Part shown: in pieces, positions 41,552-50,057 of the stretch | Position numbering within the stretch: the stretch's first letter is position 1 | Layout of the letters: each line of letters starts with the position of its first letter | NCBI RefSeq assembly: GCF_022763305.1 | Contig: NZ_JALEGT010000014.1 | Location: forward strand, 1 to 53,126 | Direction of reading: 5' to 3' | From: Marivita sp. | Lineage (GTDB): Bacteria; Pseudomonadota; Alphaproteobacteria; Rhodobacterales; Rhodobacteraceae | Length of the DNA stretch: 53,126 bases | Position numbers and translations under genes: made by a program | Notes under the pieces: model-generated | The model's input: only the letters and a program-made list of their open reading frames with translations | Told to the model about the DNA's origin: nothing | Databases searched by the model: none

Positions 41552-43339
41552 TCAGTTCGAGGTGTTGATGATGCCCGTCAAATGCCGTGTTTCGACCTCC
41601 GGACGCAAGCCCAGAAGAGGTGCGACGCGGCGGATCATTTCGGCGGCCACGGGCACGGCCGTCCAGCCTGCGGTGCGGCGCGGTTTCGTCCCGCTGGTTT
41701 CCACCGGCTCGTCCAGAGTCACGATCAGCACGTATTTCGGATCATTGGTCGGAAACACCGACGCGAAGGCGTTGATCACCTTGTCGTCGTAATACCCGCC
41801 GCCCCGCGCCTTGGGTTTGTCCGCCGTTCCGGTCTTGCCGCCCACCGAATAACCCGGCACCTCGCCAAAACTGGCGGTGCCCTCGGTCACGACTTTCCGA
41901 AGCATATCCAGCGACTGCCGCGCGGTCCGCTCGGACATCAGGCGCGGCCCGAGCTTGGGCCCGTCCTGCCGGAGCAGCGTCGGCTCGACCTTGTACCCTC
42001 CATTGGCAATCGCCGCATAGCCTGCCGCCAGATGCAACGGGCTCGAAGACAGACCGTGACCATAGGAGATCGTCACGCTCGACAGGTCGGTCCAGCGCTG
42101 CGGCACCAGCGGCTTGCCGCCGGCGGCCTCCACGATTTCGAGCGATGTCGGCTCGAAAAAGCCGAGCGACTTCAGGAACTCCTGCTGCCGCTGCGACCCG
42201 ATGGCCAGCGCAAGCCGTCCCGTCCCCCGGTTCGAGCTTTTCACGATGATGTCCGAGACCGACAAAGGCCCGTAGTTCTTGTTGTTGAACTCCCCGATCT
42301 TGAACCCGCCCACCTTCATCGGGCCGGATGTGTCGATCACGGTCTCGGGGCTGACCAGCCCCAGTTCCAATGCCTGTGCCGAGGCGAAGATCTTGAAGGT
42401 CGATCCCAGCTCGTAGACCCCCTGCACCGCGCGGTTGAACAGCGGGCTGTCCGCCGCCTCGCCCTGGGTAAGAGGACGCGGGCGATCATTGGGGTCGAAA
42501 TCCGGCAAGGAGGCAATCGCGATCACTTCGCCCGTGTAGATGTCCATCAGGATGCTGGCCGCACCCTTGGCGTTCATGAGGTTCATGCCCCCCTGAAGCA
42601 CACGTTCCGTAGCCGCCTGAATCGTCAGGTCCAGGGAAAGCTCGAGCGGCGCGCCCTCGCGTGCGGGATCACGCAGCTCGTCGTCGAAGAATTTCTCGAT
42701 GCCCGCCGTTCCGATAACTTCAGCAGAATGAACACCTTCGCGGCCAAAGCTCGCCCCACCAAGAATGTGCGACGCCAGTGCACCGTTGGGATAAAGGCGC
42801 ATCTCGCGCGGCCCGAAAAGCAGTCCCGGCTCACCGATGTCGTGCACCTGCTGCTTTTGCTCGGGGCTCAATTTTCTGCGCACCCACATGAACTTGCGGG
42901 ACCCGGTGAAATCTTTACGCAAACGTTCTTCGTCAAGCTCCGGAAATATCTTGACCAATTCCGCTGCAGTCCGCAGCGGATCGACCATCTGCTGCGGATG
43001 CGCATAGAGTGAGAATGTCTCCATGTTGGTCGCCAGAATGCGCCCGTGCCTGTCGACGATATCGGCCCGGCTGGCAATGATCGACGCGCCGGTCGCCTGC
43101 GCACGCGGCTCCTCCGGCTCGGACGCCGCGAGCGTCCCCATGCGCGCTCCGATCACGCCGAAGGCACAGAAGAACATCACCGCCATCACCAGAAGCCGAC
43201 CCTCGGCACGCGACCGCGCCTTGTCGCGCATCTGCTCGTGCCGGATGCGCAGATTTTCGCGCTCGATGGCATCGGGGTTTTCGTCCTTGCGGCGGGCGTC
43301 GAGGATGCGCGCCAAAGGCCGAAGCGGCGTGCGGATCAT
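41552..43339 (-). CDS. ftsI: Septal peptidoglycan transpeptidase FtsI (PBP3)
   Basis: A 595-residue class B penicillin-binding protein. One N-terminal membrane helix (LLVMAVMFFCAFGVIGARM, residues 49-67) is followed by the dimerisation domain and the transpeptidase domain with SxxK (STFK, residues 313-316), SSN (368-370) and KTGT near 510. It crosslinks septal peptidoglycan during division, working with FtsW. The N-terminal cytoplasmic part (about 48 residues, highly charged) is long, as in alphaproteobacteria. The start overlaps ftsL by four bases. Confidence 0.97.
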   Translation of the reverse strand: MIRTPLRPLARILDARRKDENPDAIERENLRIRHEQMRDKARSRAEGRLLVMAVMFFCAFGVIGARMGTLAASEPEEPRAQATGASIIASRADIVDRHGRILATNMETFSLYAHPQQMVDPLRTAAELVKIFPELDEERLRKDFTGSRKFMWVRRKLSPEQKQQVHDIGEPGLLFGPREMRLYPNGALASHILGGASFGREGVHSAEVIGTAGIEKFFDDELRDPAREGAPLELSLDLTIQAATERVLQGGMNLMNAKGAASILMDIYTGEVIAIASLPDFDPNDRPRPLTQGEAADSPLFNRAVQGVYELGSTFKIFASAQALELGLVSPETVIDTSGPMKVGGFKIGEFNNKNYGPLSVSDIIVKSSNRGTGRLALAIGSQRQQEFLKSLGFFEPTSLEIVEAAGGKPLVPQRWTDLSSVTISYGHGLSSSPLHLAAGYAAIANGGYKVEPTLLRQDGPKLGPRLMSERTARQSLDMLRKVVTEGTASFGEVPGYSVGGKTGTADKPKARGGGYYDDKVINAFASVFPTNDPKYVLIVTLDEPVETSGTKPRRTAGWTAVPVAAEMIRRVAPLLGLRPEVETRHLTGIINTSN

Positions 43340-43692
43340 GGTTCTTGCTCCTGTGCGCCTGCACTTGAAATCTCGACCGGATCGGTGATCGGCAATTCCG
43401 GTGGTTGCGGGTAGGCGATCTGATCCACCCGGCCGAACTGGTCCGGCTCGAAGGGCATCAGACCCAGACGTTCAAAATTCACCTCGGCCAGATCGCGCAG
43501 ACGGTCGGGCCGGTTGAGGTAGGCCCATTCCGCCCGCAGCACCGCCAGACGCGCGCGGGCGTCGGCAATCTCCGACCGCACCGTCTGCGCCTCGCCCAGC
43601 GCCGCCTGCGTCTTGTAATTCTCGTGATAGGCCCAGAACGCGGCCCCGATCACGGTCAGAAAGGTCAGCACATAAAGCAGAGACCGCATCAC
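43336..43692 (-). CDS. ftsL: Cell division protein FtsL
   Basis: A 118-residue bitopic protein: membrane helix [18 protein letters not shown] near residues 4-21, then a coiled-coil segment ([39 protein letters not shown]) and a proline-rich tail. FtsL forms a complex with FtsB and FtsQ and activates FtsWI. Identity rests on position between rsmH and ftsI plus topology, since FtsL sequences vary widely. Confidence 0.92.
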   Translation of the reverse strand: MMRSLLYVLTFLTVIGAAFWAYHENYKTQAALGEAQTVRSEIADARARLAVLRAEWAYLNRPDRLRDLAEVNFERLGLMPFEPDQFGRVDQIAYPQPPELPITDPVEISSAGAQEQEP

Positions 43693-44681
43693 CGATCCTC
43701 CTTCAACATTGGCAGGGCGATCTGCCCGGCGTCGATCTCGCCCGCTGGCGCATCCGTGCGCCGCGCGACCCGCAGCTTGGCCGAACGCGCGCGCGGGTTG
43801 ACCGCCAGTTCGTCATCATCCGGACCCACCGCCTTGCGGGTCACGATCTCGAATGCGGGGGTTTCGGCTTCGATCTCGGGCGCATAGCGGTTGGCCCGCC
43901 CGGCCTGTCCGCCCCGCGCCTGCAGGAACCGCTTGACCATCCGGTCTTCAACCGAATGAAAGCTCACCACAGCCAGCAGCCCACCGGGTTTGAGCACCCG
44001 CTCCGCCGCCATCAATCCCCGCATCAACGCACCGTATTCGTCGTTCACCGCGATGCGCAGCGCCTGAAAACTGCGCGTGGCCGGATGCGATTGCCCCGGC
44101 TTCGGACGCGGCAGGCAGGTTTCGATGATCCCCGCCAGTTCGAGCGTGCGGGTGATCGGGTTGATCCGCCGCGCGCCGACGATCGCCTTGGCAATCCGGC
44201 GCGAGGCGCGCTCTTCCCCGTATGTGTAAAGAATGTCGGCAATATCGAACTCGTCCGCCGTATTGACGATATCCGCCGCAGACGGACCCTCTTGGCCCAT
44301 CCGCATGTCGAGCGGCCCATCCTTCATGAAGGAAAAGCCCCGCTCCGCAAGGTCGAGCTGCATCGACGACACACCAAGGTCAAGCACCACGCCATCCACA
44401 TCCGAGGCAATCTGGTCCATCTCGGCGTAATTGGCGCGGTGCAGTTCGATGCGCCCCTCGAAATCGCCAATCCAGGCCGATGCCATCTCGTGCGCCAGAG
44501 GGTCACGGTCGATGCCGATGACCTTGTCCGCCCCGGCAGCAATCAGTCCGCGCGCATAGCCCCCGGCCCCAAAGGTGCCATCAACCCAAACCCCCGCCAC
44601 CGGCGCCACCGCCCGCAGGAGCGGAGCAAGCAGGACGGGAATGTGAGGATCAGTCGAAGGTGTGGCAGCGGCAGCAGACAT
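43689..44681 (-). CDS. rsmH: 16S rRNA (cytosine(1402)-N4)-methyltransferase RsmH (MraW)
   Basis: A 330-residue Rsm[16 protein letters not shown], the SAM motif [16 protein letters not shown] near residues 31-46, [20 protein letters not shown] and [17 protein letters not shown]. It methylates N4 of C1402 in the 16S decoding centre. It overlaps ftsL by four bases and follows mraZ by six. Confidence 0.97.
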   Translation of the reverse strand: MSAAAATPSTDPHIPVLLAPLLRAVAPVAGVWVDGTFGAGGYARGLIAAGADKVIGIDRDPLAHEMASAWIGDFEGRIELHRANYAEMDQIASDVDGVVLDLGVSSMQLDLAERGFSFMKDGPLDMRMGQEGPSAADIVNTADEFDIADILYTYGEERASRRIAKAIVGARRINPITRTLELAGIIETCLPRPKPGQSHPATRSFQALRIAVNDEYGALMRGLMAAERVLKPGGLLAVVSFHSVEDRMVKRFLQARGGQAGRANRYAPEIEAETPAFEIVTRKAVGPDDDELAVNPRARSAKLRVARRTDAPAGEIDAGQIALPMLKEDR

Positions 44682-44687
44682 GTCCGA

Positions 44688-45197
44688 TCAGCCCCCCGGT
44701 TGCTGATCCAGGAAGATGAGCGGATCGACATCGTCGGGCAACTCGCCAAGCCACTCCTCCGTCGCGGCAAGCTCTTCGCTTTCATAGGTCGACGGCTCCC
44801 AGATCTGGAAGGTGTCGCCCGCACCGGTAAAGAGCGCCTCGGAGGTCAGGCCGATCTTGTCGCGCAGCTTGGCCGGAAGGACCAGGCGACCCGTTTCATC
44901 GACGCTTGTGGCATGTGATTGCGTGTTGAACAGACGCTGCAGCATCTTGCGCTCGACCGACCCACGCGGGAGCGCCTCGATCTTCTCGTCCACTTCCTCG
45001 ATGGCCTGGACGGTGTAGCATTCAAGGTATTTGCGGCGGGAATCGCCATAGACGATGACCAGCTCGGGGTTCAGACCTTCGGTGAAGTTCGGATCGCCAG
45101 CTTCGAGAACACGGCGAAACGAGGCCGGGATCGACACCCTGCCCTTGCCATCAACCTTGTGATGACTTTCACCTCTGAACCTCAGCTTACGGCTCAC
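44688..45197 (-). CDS. mraZ: Transcriptional regulator MraZ
   Basis: A 169-residue MraZ with two AbrB-type DNA-binding halves, each with the D-x-x-G-R signature (VDGKGRVSIPASF near residues 15-27 and VDETGRLVLPAKLRDKIG near 100-117). MraZ represses its own dcw operon by binding repeated TGGGN boxes. The GTG at 45197 (VSRKLRFRG) is the natural start, after GAGAGGA. The gene has a long leader with an UpsM-like terminator hairpin at 45239-45276. Confidence 0.96.
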   Translation of the reverse strand: MSRKLRFRGESHHKVDGKGRVSIPASFRRVLEAGDPNFTEGLNPELVIVYGDSRRKYLECYTVQAIEEVDEKIEALPRGSVERKMLQRLFNTQSHATSVDETGRLVLPAKLRDKIGLTSEALFTGAGDTFQIWEPSTYESEELAATEEWLGELPDDVDPLIFLDQQPGG

Positions 45198-45229
45198 TGC
45201 CTCACTGGTCCTCTCGTTGCCTGGGCCCG

Positions 45230-45450
45230 GATACGGAAACGGCGGGTTGATCTGCTGCCACTGATCAACCCGCCGTCCGTGTCCCGTTTCCGGGAAGTCC
45301 GACTGCGCGCGCCACCTGGGGGGATGTCTGCTCGCCCGCGCGCCGGATCTCTGTGTTCGATGAAAGCGGGTGCCTGTATGAAACCTGCTTTTTTTATTGT
45401 TTGGATACCGCGTCGAGGTCTGTGCGCCTCGTTTGCTGTTCCTGCTCTCA
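45230..45450 (-). ncRNA. upsM: UpsM-like sRNA from the mraZ 5' leader (5' end approximate)
   Basis: The mraZ leader has no gene but ends, 42 bases before the GTG, in a 14-bp perfect stem-loop followed by TTT. In Rhodobacter sphaeroides the abundant sRNA UpsM arises exactly in this place by premature termination of the dcw transcript. A possible -35 (TTGCGA, 45491-45486) would put the start near 45450, giving about 210-220 bases, close to UpsM length. The 5' end and promoter are inferred. Confidence 0.65.
45239..45276 (-). terminator. Strong terminator hairpin in the mraZ leader
   Basis: ACGGCGGGTTGATC and its exact reverse complement form a 14-bp stem around a 10-base loop. On the minus strand it is followed by TTTCCGT. 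With only three T, termination is probably partial, allowing read-through into mraZ. Confidence 0.8.
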
Positions 45451-45525
45451 TCTCGTGCATTAGGGATGCCATGGGAAAGCATGGGTCGCAACAGTTTTTT
45501 ATGGGAATTCGACACCACATCCTGT

Positions 45526-45540
45526 TCCCACCCCACCCCA
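45526..45540 (-). promoter_or_regulatory. TGGGG-TGGGG-TGGGA repeat upstream of the mraZ leader
   Basis: Three TGGGN units in direct tandem on the mraZ-coding strand, about 35-50 bases upstream of the candidate -35. MraZ recognises TGGGN repeats, so this is a candidate operator. Confidence 0.45.
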
Positions 45541-45859
45541 AGAGGCACATCTGGTGTCAAATCAGCCAAAAATTCGCAAAACTTGGCGGAGCCAATTTCA
45601 AAACCCACAAGATATAGATCAAACTCTAGCGCAACATGATTGCCCATAATTTCCCGTGGGTGAAACAAACAAACCAAGAACATCCAGATTGGGCACATCT
45701 CATCAGCTGCAAATTAACCGAAATTCGGCCGGATTCCCGACGAATCACTTGCCGGATTCGGAGCTGACCGCGCCAATTCCCGAACCTGTCCCATCAATTC
45801 CCATGACCCGTCCCACGCAATCCCATGCGCGCCCGCAGATCCGCGACGCTTGCAATGTG
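45541..45859. other. Gene-free divergent regulatory region between mraZ and the cobalamin operon
   Basis: No credible reading frame in either direction. The left part is unusually AT-rich for this genome. At 45773-45827 a 21-22 base unit with CAATTCCC and GTCCCA is repeated about two and a half times, giving TCCCA at 45789, 45799, 45811 and 45821. Promoters for both the dcw leader and the riboswitch RNA must lie within or next to this region. Confidence 0.6.
45773..45827. repeat. Tandem 21-22 bp repeat with phased TGGGA boxes
   Basis: Two near copies (CCAATTCCC...GTCCCA at 45773-45793 and TCAATTCCC...GTCCCA at 45794-45815) and a partial third. On the mraZ strand this reads TGGGA-N5-TGGGA-N7-TGGGA-N5-TGGGA, the spacing known for MraZ boxes in E. 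coli. Confidence 0.6.
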
Positions 45860-46045
45860 ACCGGGCGGGTTGTACGCCCGATGCGTCACGGTCCGGGCAA
45901 CCCCCGGTGAAAAGGGAACGTGGTGAAAACCCACGACTGCCCCCGCAACTGTAAGCGGCGAGCGTGTTCGGCACATGCCACTGGGAAACCGGGAAGGCCC
46001 GACACACGCAACGACCCGCAAGTCAGGAGACCTGCCGCGACGGAT
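45860..46045 (+). promoter_or_regulatory. Cobalamin riboswitch (adenosylcobalamin aptamer)
   Basis: All core blocks of the B12 aptamer are present in order: GGGAACGTGGTGAAAACCCA at 45914-45933, CGACTGCCCCCGCAACTGTA at 45934-45953 followed by AGCGG, GCCACTGGGAAACCGGGAAG at 45977-45996, and the B12 box AGTCAGGAGACCTGCC at 46021-46036. Downstream hairpins (CCCGCGC...GCGCGGG near 46055, and GGTGAC-AGT-CACC) form the likely expression platform before btuC. High cobalamin should switch off the seven genes that follow. The 5' boundary is approximate. Confidence 0.96.
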
Positions 46046-46160
46046 CACCCTACACCCGCGCGGGGCGCGCGGGATGTGACGGACCTCCGGTGTGGTGACA
46101 GTCACCGTCTTTGGGCGCGTCCCGAAGGCTTGATATGTTCGATGCGCGGGAGACAGAGCG

Positions 46161-47141
46161 ATGAAGCTCTTTGGTGCGCTGATGGGTCTGACGGGTGTGA
46201 TGTTCCTGGCATCGCTCTTCGTCGGCTATGCGGCGATCCCGATCCCCGAAGGACTGGCGGCCCTCTTCGGACAGGGCAACCCGCTCTTTGTCACCGTGAT
46301 GCAGGAGATCCGCCTTCCGCGCACGCTGCTGGCGGCGATGATCGGTCTATCGCTGGGTTTGGCGGGTGCCGCCATGCAAGGCTTCCTGCGCAATCCGCTG
46401 GCCGAACCGGGCCTGATCGGGGTGTCGGGCTCGGCCGCGCTCGGAGCCGTGGTCGCACTGCAAACCGGGCTCGCAGCCGCCTTCATGCTGGCCTTGCCGA
46501 TCACCGCTCTCGTCGCAGCCGCCTTGGGCGTGGGTCTGATCCTGCTGCTCGCCGGTCCACGCGGGTCGTCGCTCACCCTGATCCTCGCGGGCATCGCGGT
46601 TTCGGCCTTTGCCGCAGCGCTCACCTCGCTGGCGCTGAACCTGTCACCCAACCCCTATGCCGCGTCCGAGATCATGTTCTGGATGATGGGGTCGGTCGCC
46701 AACCGCGCGATGGATCATGTCTGGCTCGCCCTGCCGATCATGGCGCTCGGATGGCTGATCCTTGCAGGCCTGGGGCGCGGACTTGATGCGCTGACTCTGG
46801 GGGAGGACGCCGCAGAAGCGCTTGGCATTTCGATCACGCGGCTCCGGCTTCAACTCCTCGTAGGAACAGCCGCCGCCGTTGGGGCCGCGACGGCCGTCGC
46901 AGGTGCGGTCGGCTTTGTCGGTCTTGTCGTGCCGCACATCCTGCGCCGCTTTGCGCAGGGACGCCCCTCCACCCTGCTCTGGGCCTCCGCCCTTGGCGGC
47001 GCCGCCATGGTGATGGCGGCAGACCTTGCAACCCGCCTGATCCTGCCTGACAGGGATCTGAAGCTGGGAGTCGTCATGGCCCTGATCGGCGCACCGCTGT
47101 TTCTGCACCTGATCTACAAGACCCGGAGGGAAGTCGCATGA
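46161..47141 (+). CDS. btuC: Cobalamin-type ABC transporter permease (BtuC/FecCD family)
   Basis: A 326-residue permease with about ten membrane helices. Family motifs are RLPRTLLAAMIGLSLGLAGAAMQGFLRNPLAEPGLIGVSGSAALGA near residues 50-95, the MFWMMGSVANR segment, and GFVGLVVPHILRRF near 250-263. It forms the vitamin B12 import channel with the ATPase and binding protein downstream. It is the first gene after the riboswitch, with SD GGGAGA 8 bases upstream. The stop overlaps btuD. Confidence 0.93.
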   Translation: MKLFGALMGLTGVMFLASLFVGYAAIPIPEGLAALFGQGNPLFVTVMQEIRLPRTLLAAMIGLSLGLAGAAMQGFLRNPLAEPGLIGVSGSAALGAVVALQTGLAAAFMLALPITALVAAALGVGLILLLAGPRGSSLTLILAGIAVSAFAAALTSLALNLSPNPYAASEIMFWMMGSVANRAMDHVWLALPIMALGWLILAGLGRGLDALTLGEDAAEALGISITRLRLQLLVGTAAAVGAATAVAGAVGFVGLVVPHILRRFAQGRPSTLLWASALGGAAMVMAADLATRLILPDRDLKLGVVMALIGAPLFLHLIYKTRREVA

Positions 47142-47896
47142 CCCTCCTGACCGTACAGAACCTGACGGTGAAACGCGGGGAATGCCCTGTGGTCGACCAC
47201 GCCTCCTTCACAATCTCCGCAGGCGAATGCGTCGGATTGATCGGTCCCAACGGGGCCGGCAAGACCTCTCTGCTGCGGGGTGTGCTTGGCCTCCTGCCGC
47301 ACGAGGGGCACAGCTCGCTTGCCGCCATGGCCCCGAGACAGCGGGCCGCGCAGGCCGCGTGGCTGCCGCAGAAGCGCGAAATCGCCTGGCCCATGACCGT
47401 CGAACGCGTCGTGGCCCTTGGCCGTCTGCCCTACCTCGCCCGTGGCGCACGCCTGACGCCAGCCGATCAGAGCGCCGTTGATGCCGCGCTGACCCGCATG
47501 GGTCTCGCGGGGTACCGCGACCGGCTCGCCACAGCGCTGTCCGGCGGCGAACAAGCGCGCGTCTTGATCGCCCGAACACTGGCACAGGACACACCGCTGC
47601 TGCTGGCCGACGAACCCATCGCCGGGCTTGACCCCGCCGCACAGATCGCAACGCTGCAGGTGTTCGAGTCCCTCGCCCAGGAAGGCCGGGCCGTGCTCAC
47701 ATCCTTGCATGACCTTTCGCTCGCCGCCCGCTACTGCACCCGTCTTGTCATGATGAGTGCAGGTCGGATCGTCGCCGATGGCCCACCAGAGGACATCCTC
47801 ACCGCCCAGCGCCTCGAAGAGGTGTTTCACCTGCGCGCCGAGATCATCCCGACCGCGCATGGCCCGCTGGTCCAACCCCACGGGGTGACGCTGTGA
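47138..47896 (+). CDS. btuD: Cobalamin-type ABC transporter ATP-binding protein
   Basis: A 252-residue ATPase of the FepC/BtuD class: Walker A GPNGAGKTS near residues 37-45, Q-loop AAWLPQKREIAWP, signature LSGGEQARVLIARTL near 135-149, Walker B LLLADEPIAGLDP near 153-165, and switch SLHDLSLAARYC. It overlaps both neighbours by four bases. Cobalamin specificity is inferred from the riboswitch. Confidence 0.93.
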   Translation: MTLLTVQNLTVKRGECPVVDHASFTISAGECVGLIGPNGAGKTSLLRGVLGLLPHEGHSSLAAMAPRQRAAQAAWLPQKREIAWPMTVERVVALGRLPYLARGARLTPADQSAVDAALTRMGLAGYRDRLATALSGGEQARVLIARTLAQDTPLLLADEPIAGLDPAAQIATLQVFESLAQEGRAVLTSLHDLSLAARYCTRLVMMSAGRIVADGPPEDILTAQRLEEVFHLRAEIIPTAHGPLVQPHGVTL

Positions 47897-48681
47897 CAGC
47901 CCCCACCCGCATCGTCTGCCTGACCGAGGAAACGGTCGAAACGCTCTACCTGCTGGGTCAGGAGGACCGCATCGTCGGCGTCACCGGCTATGCCCTGCGC
48001 CCCAAACGTGTGCGACAGGAAAAGCCCCGCGTCGGCGCGTTCACCTCTGCCGACATTCCCAAGATCCTCGAGTTGCGTCCCGATCTCGTCCTCACCTTTT
48101 CCGACCTGCAGGCCGACATCGCCGCCGACATGATCCGCGCGGGCGTCGAGGTTATGGCCTTCAACCAGCGCGACGTGGCGGGCATCCTGCGCATGATCCG
48201 CACGCTGGGTCGCCTCACAGATTGCACCGCCAAAGCCGAGGCACTGGCCCAAAGCTACGAGGCCCGCGTCGCCACCCTGCGCGCCAAGGCCCCGACACAT
48301 CGCCCCCGCGTCTATTTCGAGGAATGGGACGATCCGATGATCACCGGCATCGGCTGGGTCTCCGACCTGATCGACATCGCGGGTGGCACCGATTGTTTTG
48401 CCCATCTGCGCCACGAACAGTCGGCAAAGAACCGCATTGTGACGCCTCAGGACGTGATCACCGCCGCGCCCGACATCATTGTCGCCTCATGGTGTGGCAA
48501 GAAGGTGAGACCGGAAAAGATCGCCGCGCGTCCCGGCTGGGATATGATCCCGGCTGTCGCGCAGAACCGCATCATCGAAATCAAATCGCCGCTGATCCTG
48601 CAACCCGGACCAGCCGCGCTGAGCGACGGGCTTGACGCCCTGATCGCCGCCCTCTGCCCTAAGGACGTGCCCGCATGCTGA
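47893..48681 (+). CDS. btuF: Cobalamin-binding BtuF-like protein without signal peptide
   Basis: A 262-residue type III solute-binding fold: RIVCLTEETVETLYLLGQEDRIVGVTGYA, IPKILELRPDLVLTFSDLQADIAADMIRAGVEVMAFN, and APDIIVASWCGKKVRPEKI. It resembles BtuF-type receptors in all domains but starts (GTG 47893) directly with the first strand; the frame upstream of the GTG has no hydrophobic stretch. Either it is exported in an unusual way, or it acts in the cytoplasm or at the membrane. It overlaps btuD and exbB. Confidence 0.88.
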   Translation: MTAPTRIVCLTEETVETLYLLGQEDRIVGVTGYALRPKRVRQEKPRVGAFTSADIPKILELRPDLVLTFSDLQADIAADMIRAGVEVMAFNQRDVAGILRMIRTLGRLTDCTAKAEALAQSYEARVATLRAKAPTHRPRVYFEEWDDPMITGIGWVSDLIDIAGGTDCFAHLRHEQSAKNRIVTPQDVITAAPDIIVASWCGKKVRPEKIAARPGWDMIPAVAQNRIIEIKSPLILQPGPAALSDGLDALIAALCPKDVPAC

Positions 48682-49295
48682 CCCAGATCACCGACTTCCT
48701 GAACATCGGCGGCCCGGCGCTTTGGGTGATCGCGGGGCTGAGCGTAGTCACCCTCGGTCTGATCCTATGGAAACTCTGGCGTCTGTCGCTGATGGGCGCA
48801 TGGCGGAAGGGTGCGACCGAGGCGGCCGTGGGCCAGTGGCAGATTGGCCAATATGACAACGCCCTTGCCAGTTTGCACACTCGCACCGGCCTGCGTGCCC
48901 GTGTCGTGAAAGCGGCGATGCAGGCCAGCCAGACCCTCCCCCCCGAGGACGCCCGCGAAGAGACCACCCGCATCGCCCGTGGCGCGCTGATGGACGCGGG
49001 CAGCGGGTTGCGCGCGCTCGACCTGATTGCCACCATCGCGCCCCTTGTGGGCCTGCTCGGCACCGTCCTTGGCATGATCGAGGCCTTTCAGGCCCTGCAG
49101 GACAGCGGCGCCCGCGCCGATCCCTCGGCCCTTGCAGGCGGCATCTGGGAGGCGCTTCTGACCACCGCTGCCGGTATGGCTGTCGCGATCCCCGCGTCGA
49201 TGGCGCTGAGCTGGTTCGACAGCATCAATGATCGCCTCGCCCATGATTTCGACGACCTCGCCACCCGCATCCTGACCAAAGGCAAACAGGGCTGA
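48675..49295 (+). CDS. exbB: MotA/TolQ/ExbB proton channel family protein
   Basis: A 206-residue ExbB: membrane helix LWVIAGLSVVTLGLILWKLWRL near residues 16-37, a cytoplasmic loop with LDLIATIAPLVGLLGTVLGMIEAFQ near 115-139, and IWEALLTTAAGMAVAIPASMAL near 155-176 with the channel Thr residues. With ExbD it uses the proton gradient to drive TonB. Its position after the B12 transporter genes suggests a dedicated motor. Confidence 0.95.
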   Translation: MLTQITDFLNIGGPALWVIAGLSVVTLGLILWKLWRLSLMGAWRKGATEAAVGQWQIGQYDNALASLHTRTGLRARVVKAAMQASQTLPPEDAREETTRIARGALMDAGSGLRALDLIATIAPLVGLLGTVLGMIEAFQALQDSGARADPSALAGGIWEALLTTAAGMAVAIPASMALSWFDSINDRLAHDFDDLATRILTKGKQG

Positions 49296-49296
49296 C

Positions 49297-49671
49297 ATGC
49301 TGAACCTCGCGCATCAGACACGCCGCCGCCGTATCGGGCTCACCCCGATGATCGACGTCGTATTCCTGCTGCTGGTGTTCTTCATGCTCGCCGCGCGCTT
49401 TGGCGTCACCGACGCGATCCCGGTCACTCTGTCAGGCGGTTCCGCGCAACCTTATGAGGGCCCGCCGCGCCTGATCACCGTCCTGCCGGGCGCGCTGCGT
49501 GTGAACGGCATCGACACCGCCGATCCGGTTGCCAGCCTGACCCCGCTCATGGGCACCGAGACCGACATCATCCTTCTGCGCGCCCGCGACGGGGCCTCGG
49601 TCCAGCATTTGCTGGACGTGATGGGCACCCTTCGCGCGGCGGGCTGGACCAACCTTGTGGTGCTGGAATGA
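49297..49671 (+). CDS. exbD: ExbD/TolR biopolymer transport protein (first copy)
   Basis: A 124-residue ExbD: short cytoplasmic lead RRRRIGLTPMIDVVFLLLVFFMLAARF near residues 8-34, where the Asp of PMIDV is the proton-carrying residue, then a periplasmic domain (RLITVLPGALRVNGIDT, LLRARDGASVQHLLDVMGTLRAAGW). It overlaps the second copy by four bases. Confidence 0.94.
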   Translation: MLNLAHQTRRRRIGLTPMIDVVFLLLVFFMLAARFGVTDAIPVTLSGGSAQPYEGPPRLITVLPGALRVNGIDTADPVASLTPLMGTETDIILLRARDGASVQHLLDVMGTLRAAGWTNLVVLE

Positions 49672-50057
49672 GACGCCGGACGCGCATCGCGCCGGTATCC
49701 CGGCGCTCTTCGCGGGAACCGGTGGTCCCGATGATCAACGTGGTGTTCCTGCTGCTGATTTTCTTCCTGATGACCGCGCAGATCACCCCGCCTGCGCCGT
49801 TCGATGTCACTCTTCCGAATGCCAGTGGCGAGGACGACACCGGCCAGCGCGCGCTCTATATCAGTGCTGATGGCGAGATCGCATTCGAGACCGCCCGAGG
49901 CGACGCTGCCTTGGCCGAAGCGGTGCAGGCGTCCGACTCAGGACCCCTCCGGCTGAACGCCGACGCGACGCTTTCTGCTGCAACGCTTGCGCAGGTGCTG
50001 GGGCGGTTGACGGCTCTTGGGGCCACACGCGTCGATATCGTGACGGAGGGCGGGTGA
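49668..50057 (+). CDS. exbD: ExbD/TolR biopolymer transport protein (second copy)
   Basis: A 129-residue ExbD paralogue: VVPMINVVFLLLIFFLMTAQI near residues 18-38. The position of the conserved membrane Asp is Asn here (PMINV instead of PMIDV), so this copy probably cannot carry protons and may act only as a structural partner of the first copy. The periplasmic part ends GRLTALGATRVDIVTEGG. The stop overlaps tonB. Confidence 0.94.
   Translation: MRRRTRIAPVSRRSSREPVVPMINVVFLLLIFFLMTAQITPPAPFDVTLPNASGEDDTGQRALYISADGEIAFETARGDAALAEAVQASDSGPLRLNADATLSAATLAQVLGRLTALGATRVDIVTEGG

Noticed and set aside
45360-45700. Possible small proteins in the mraZ leader on either strand
   Set aside because: Codon use is unlike the genome, no SD, and the region fits an RNA leader.
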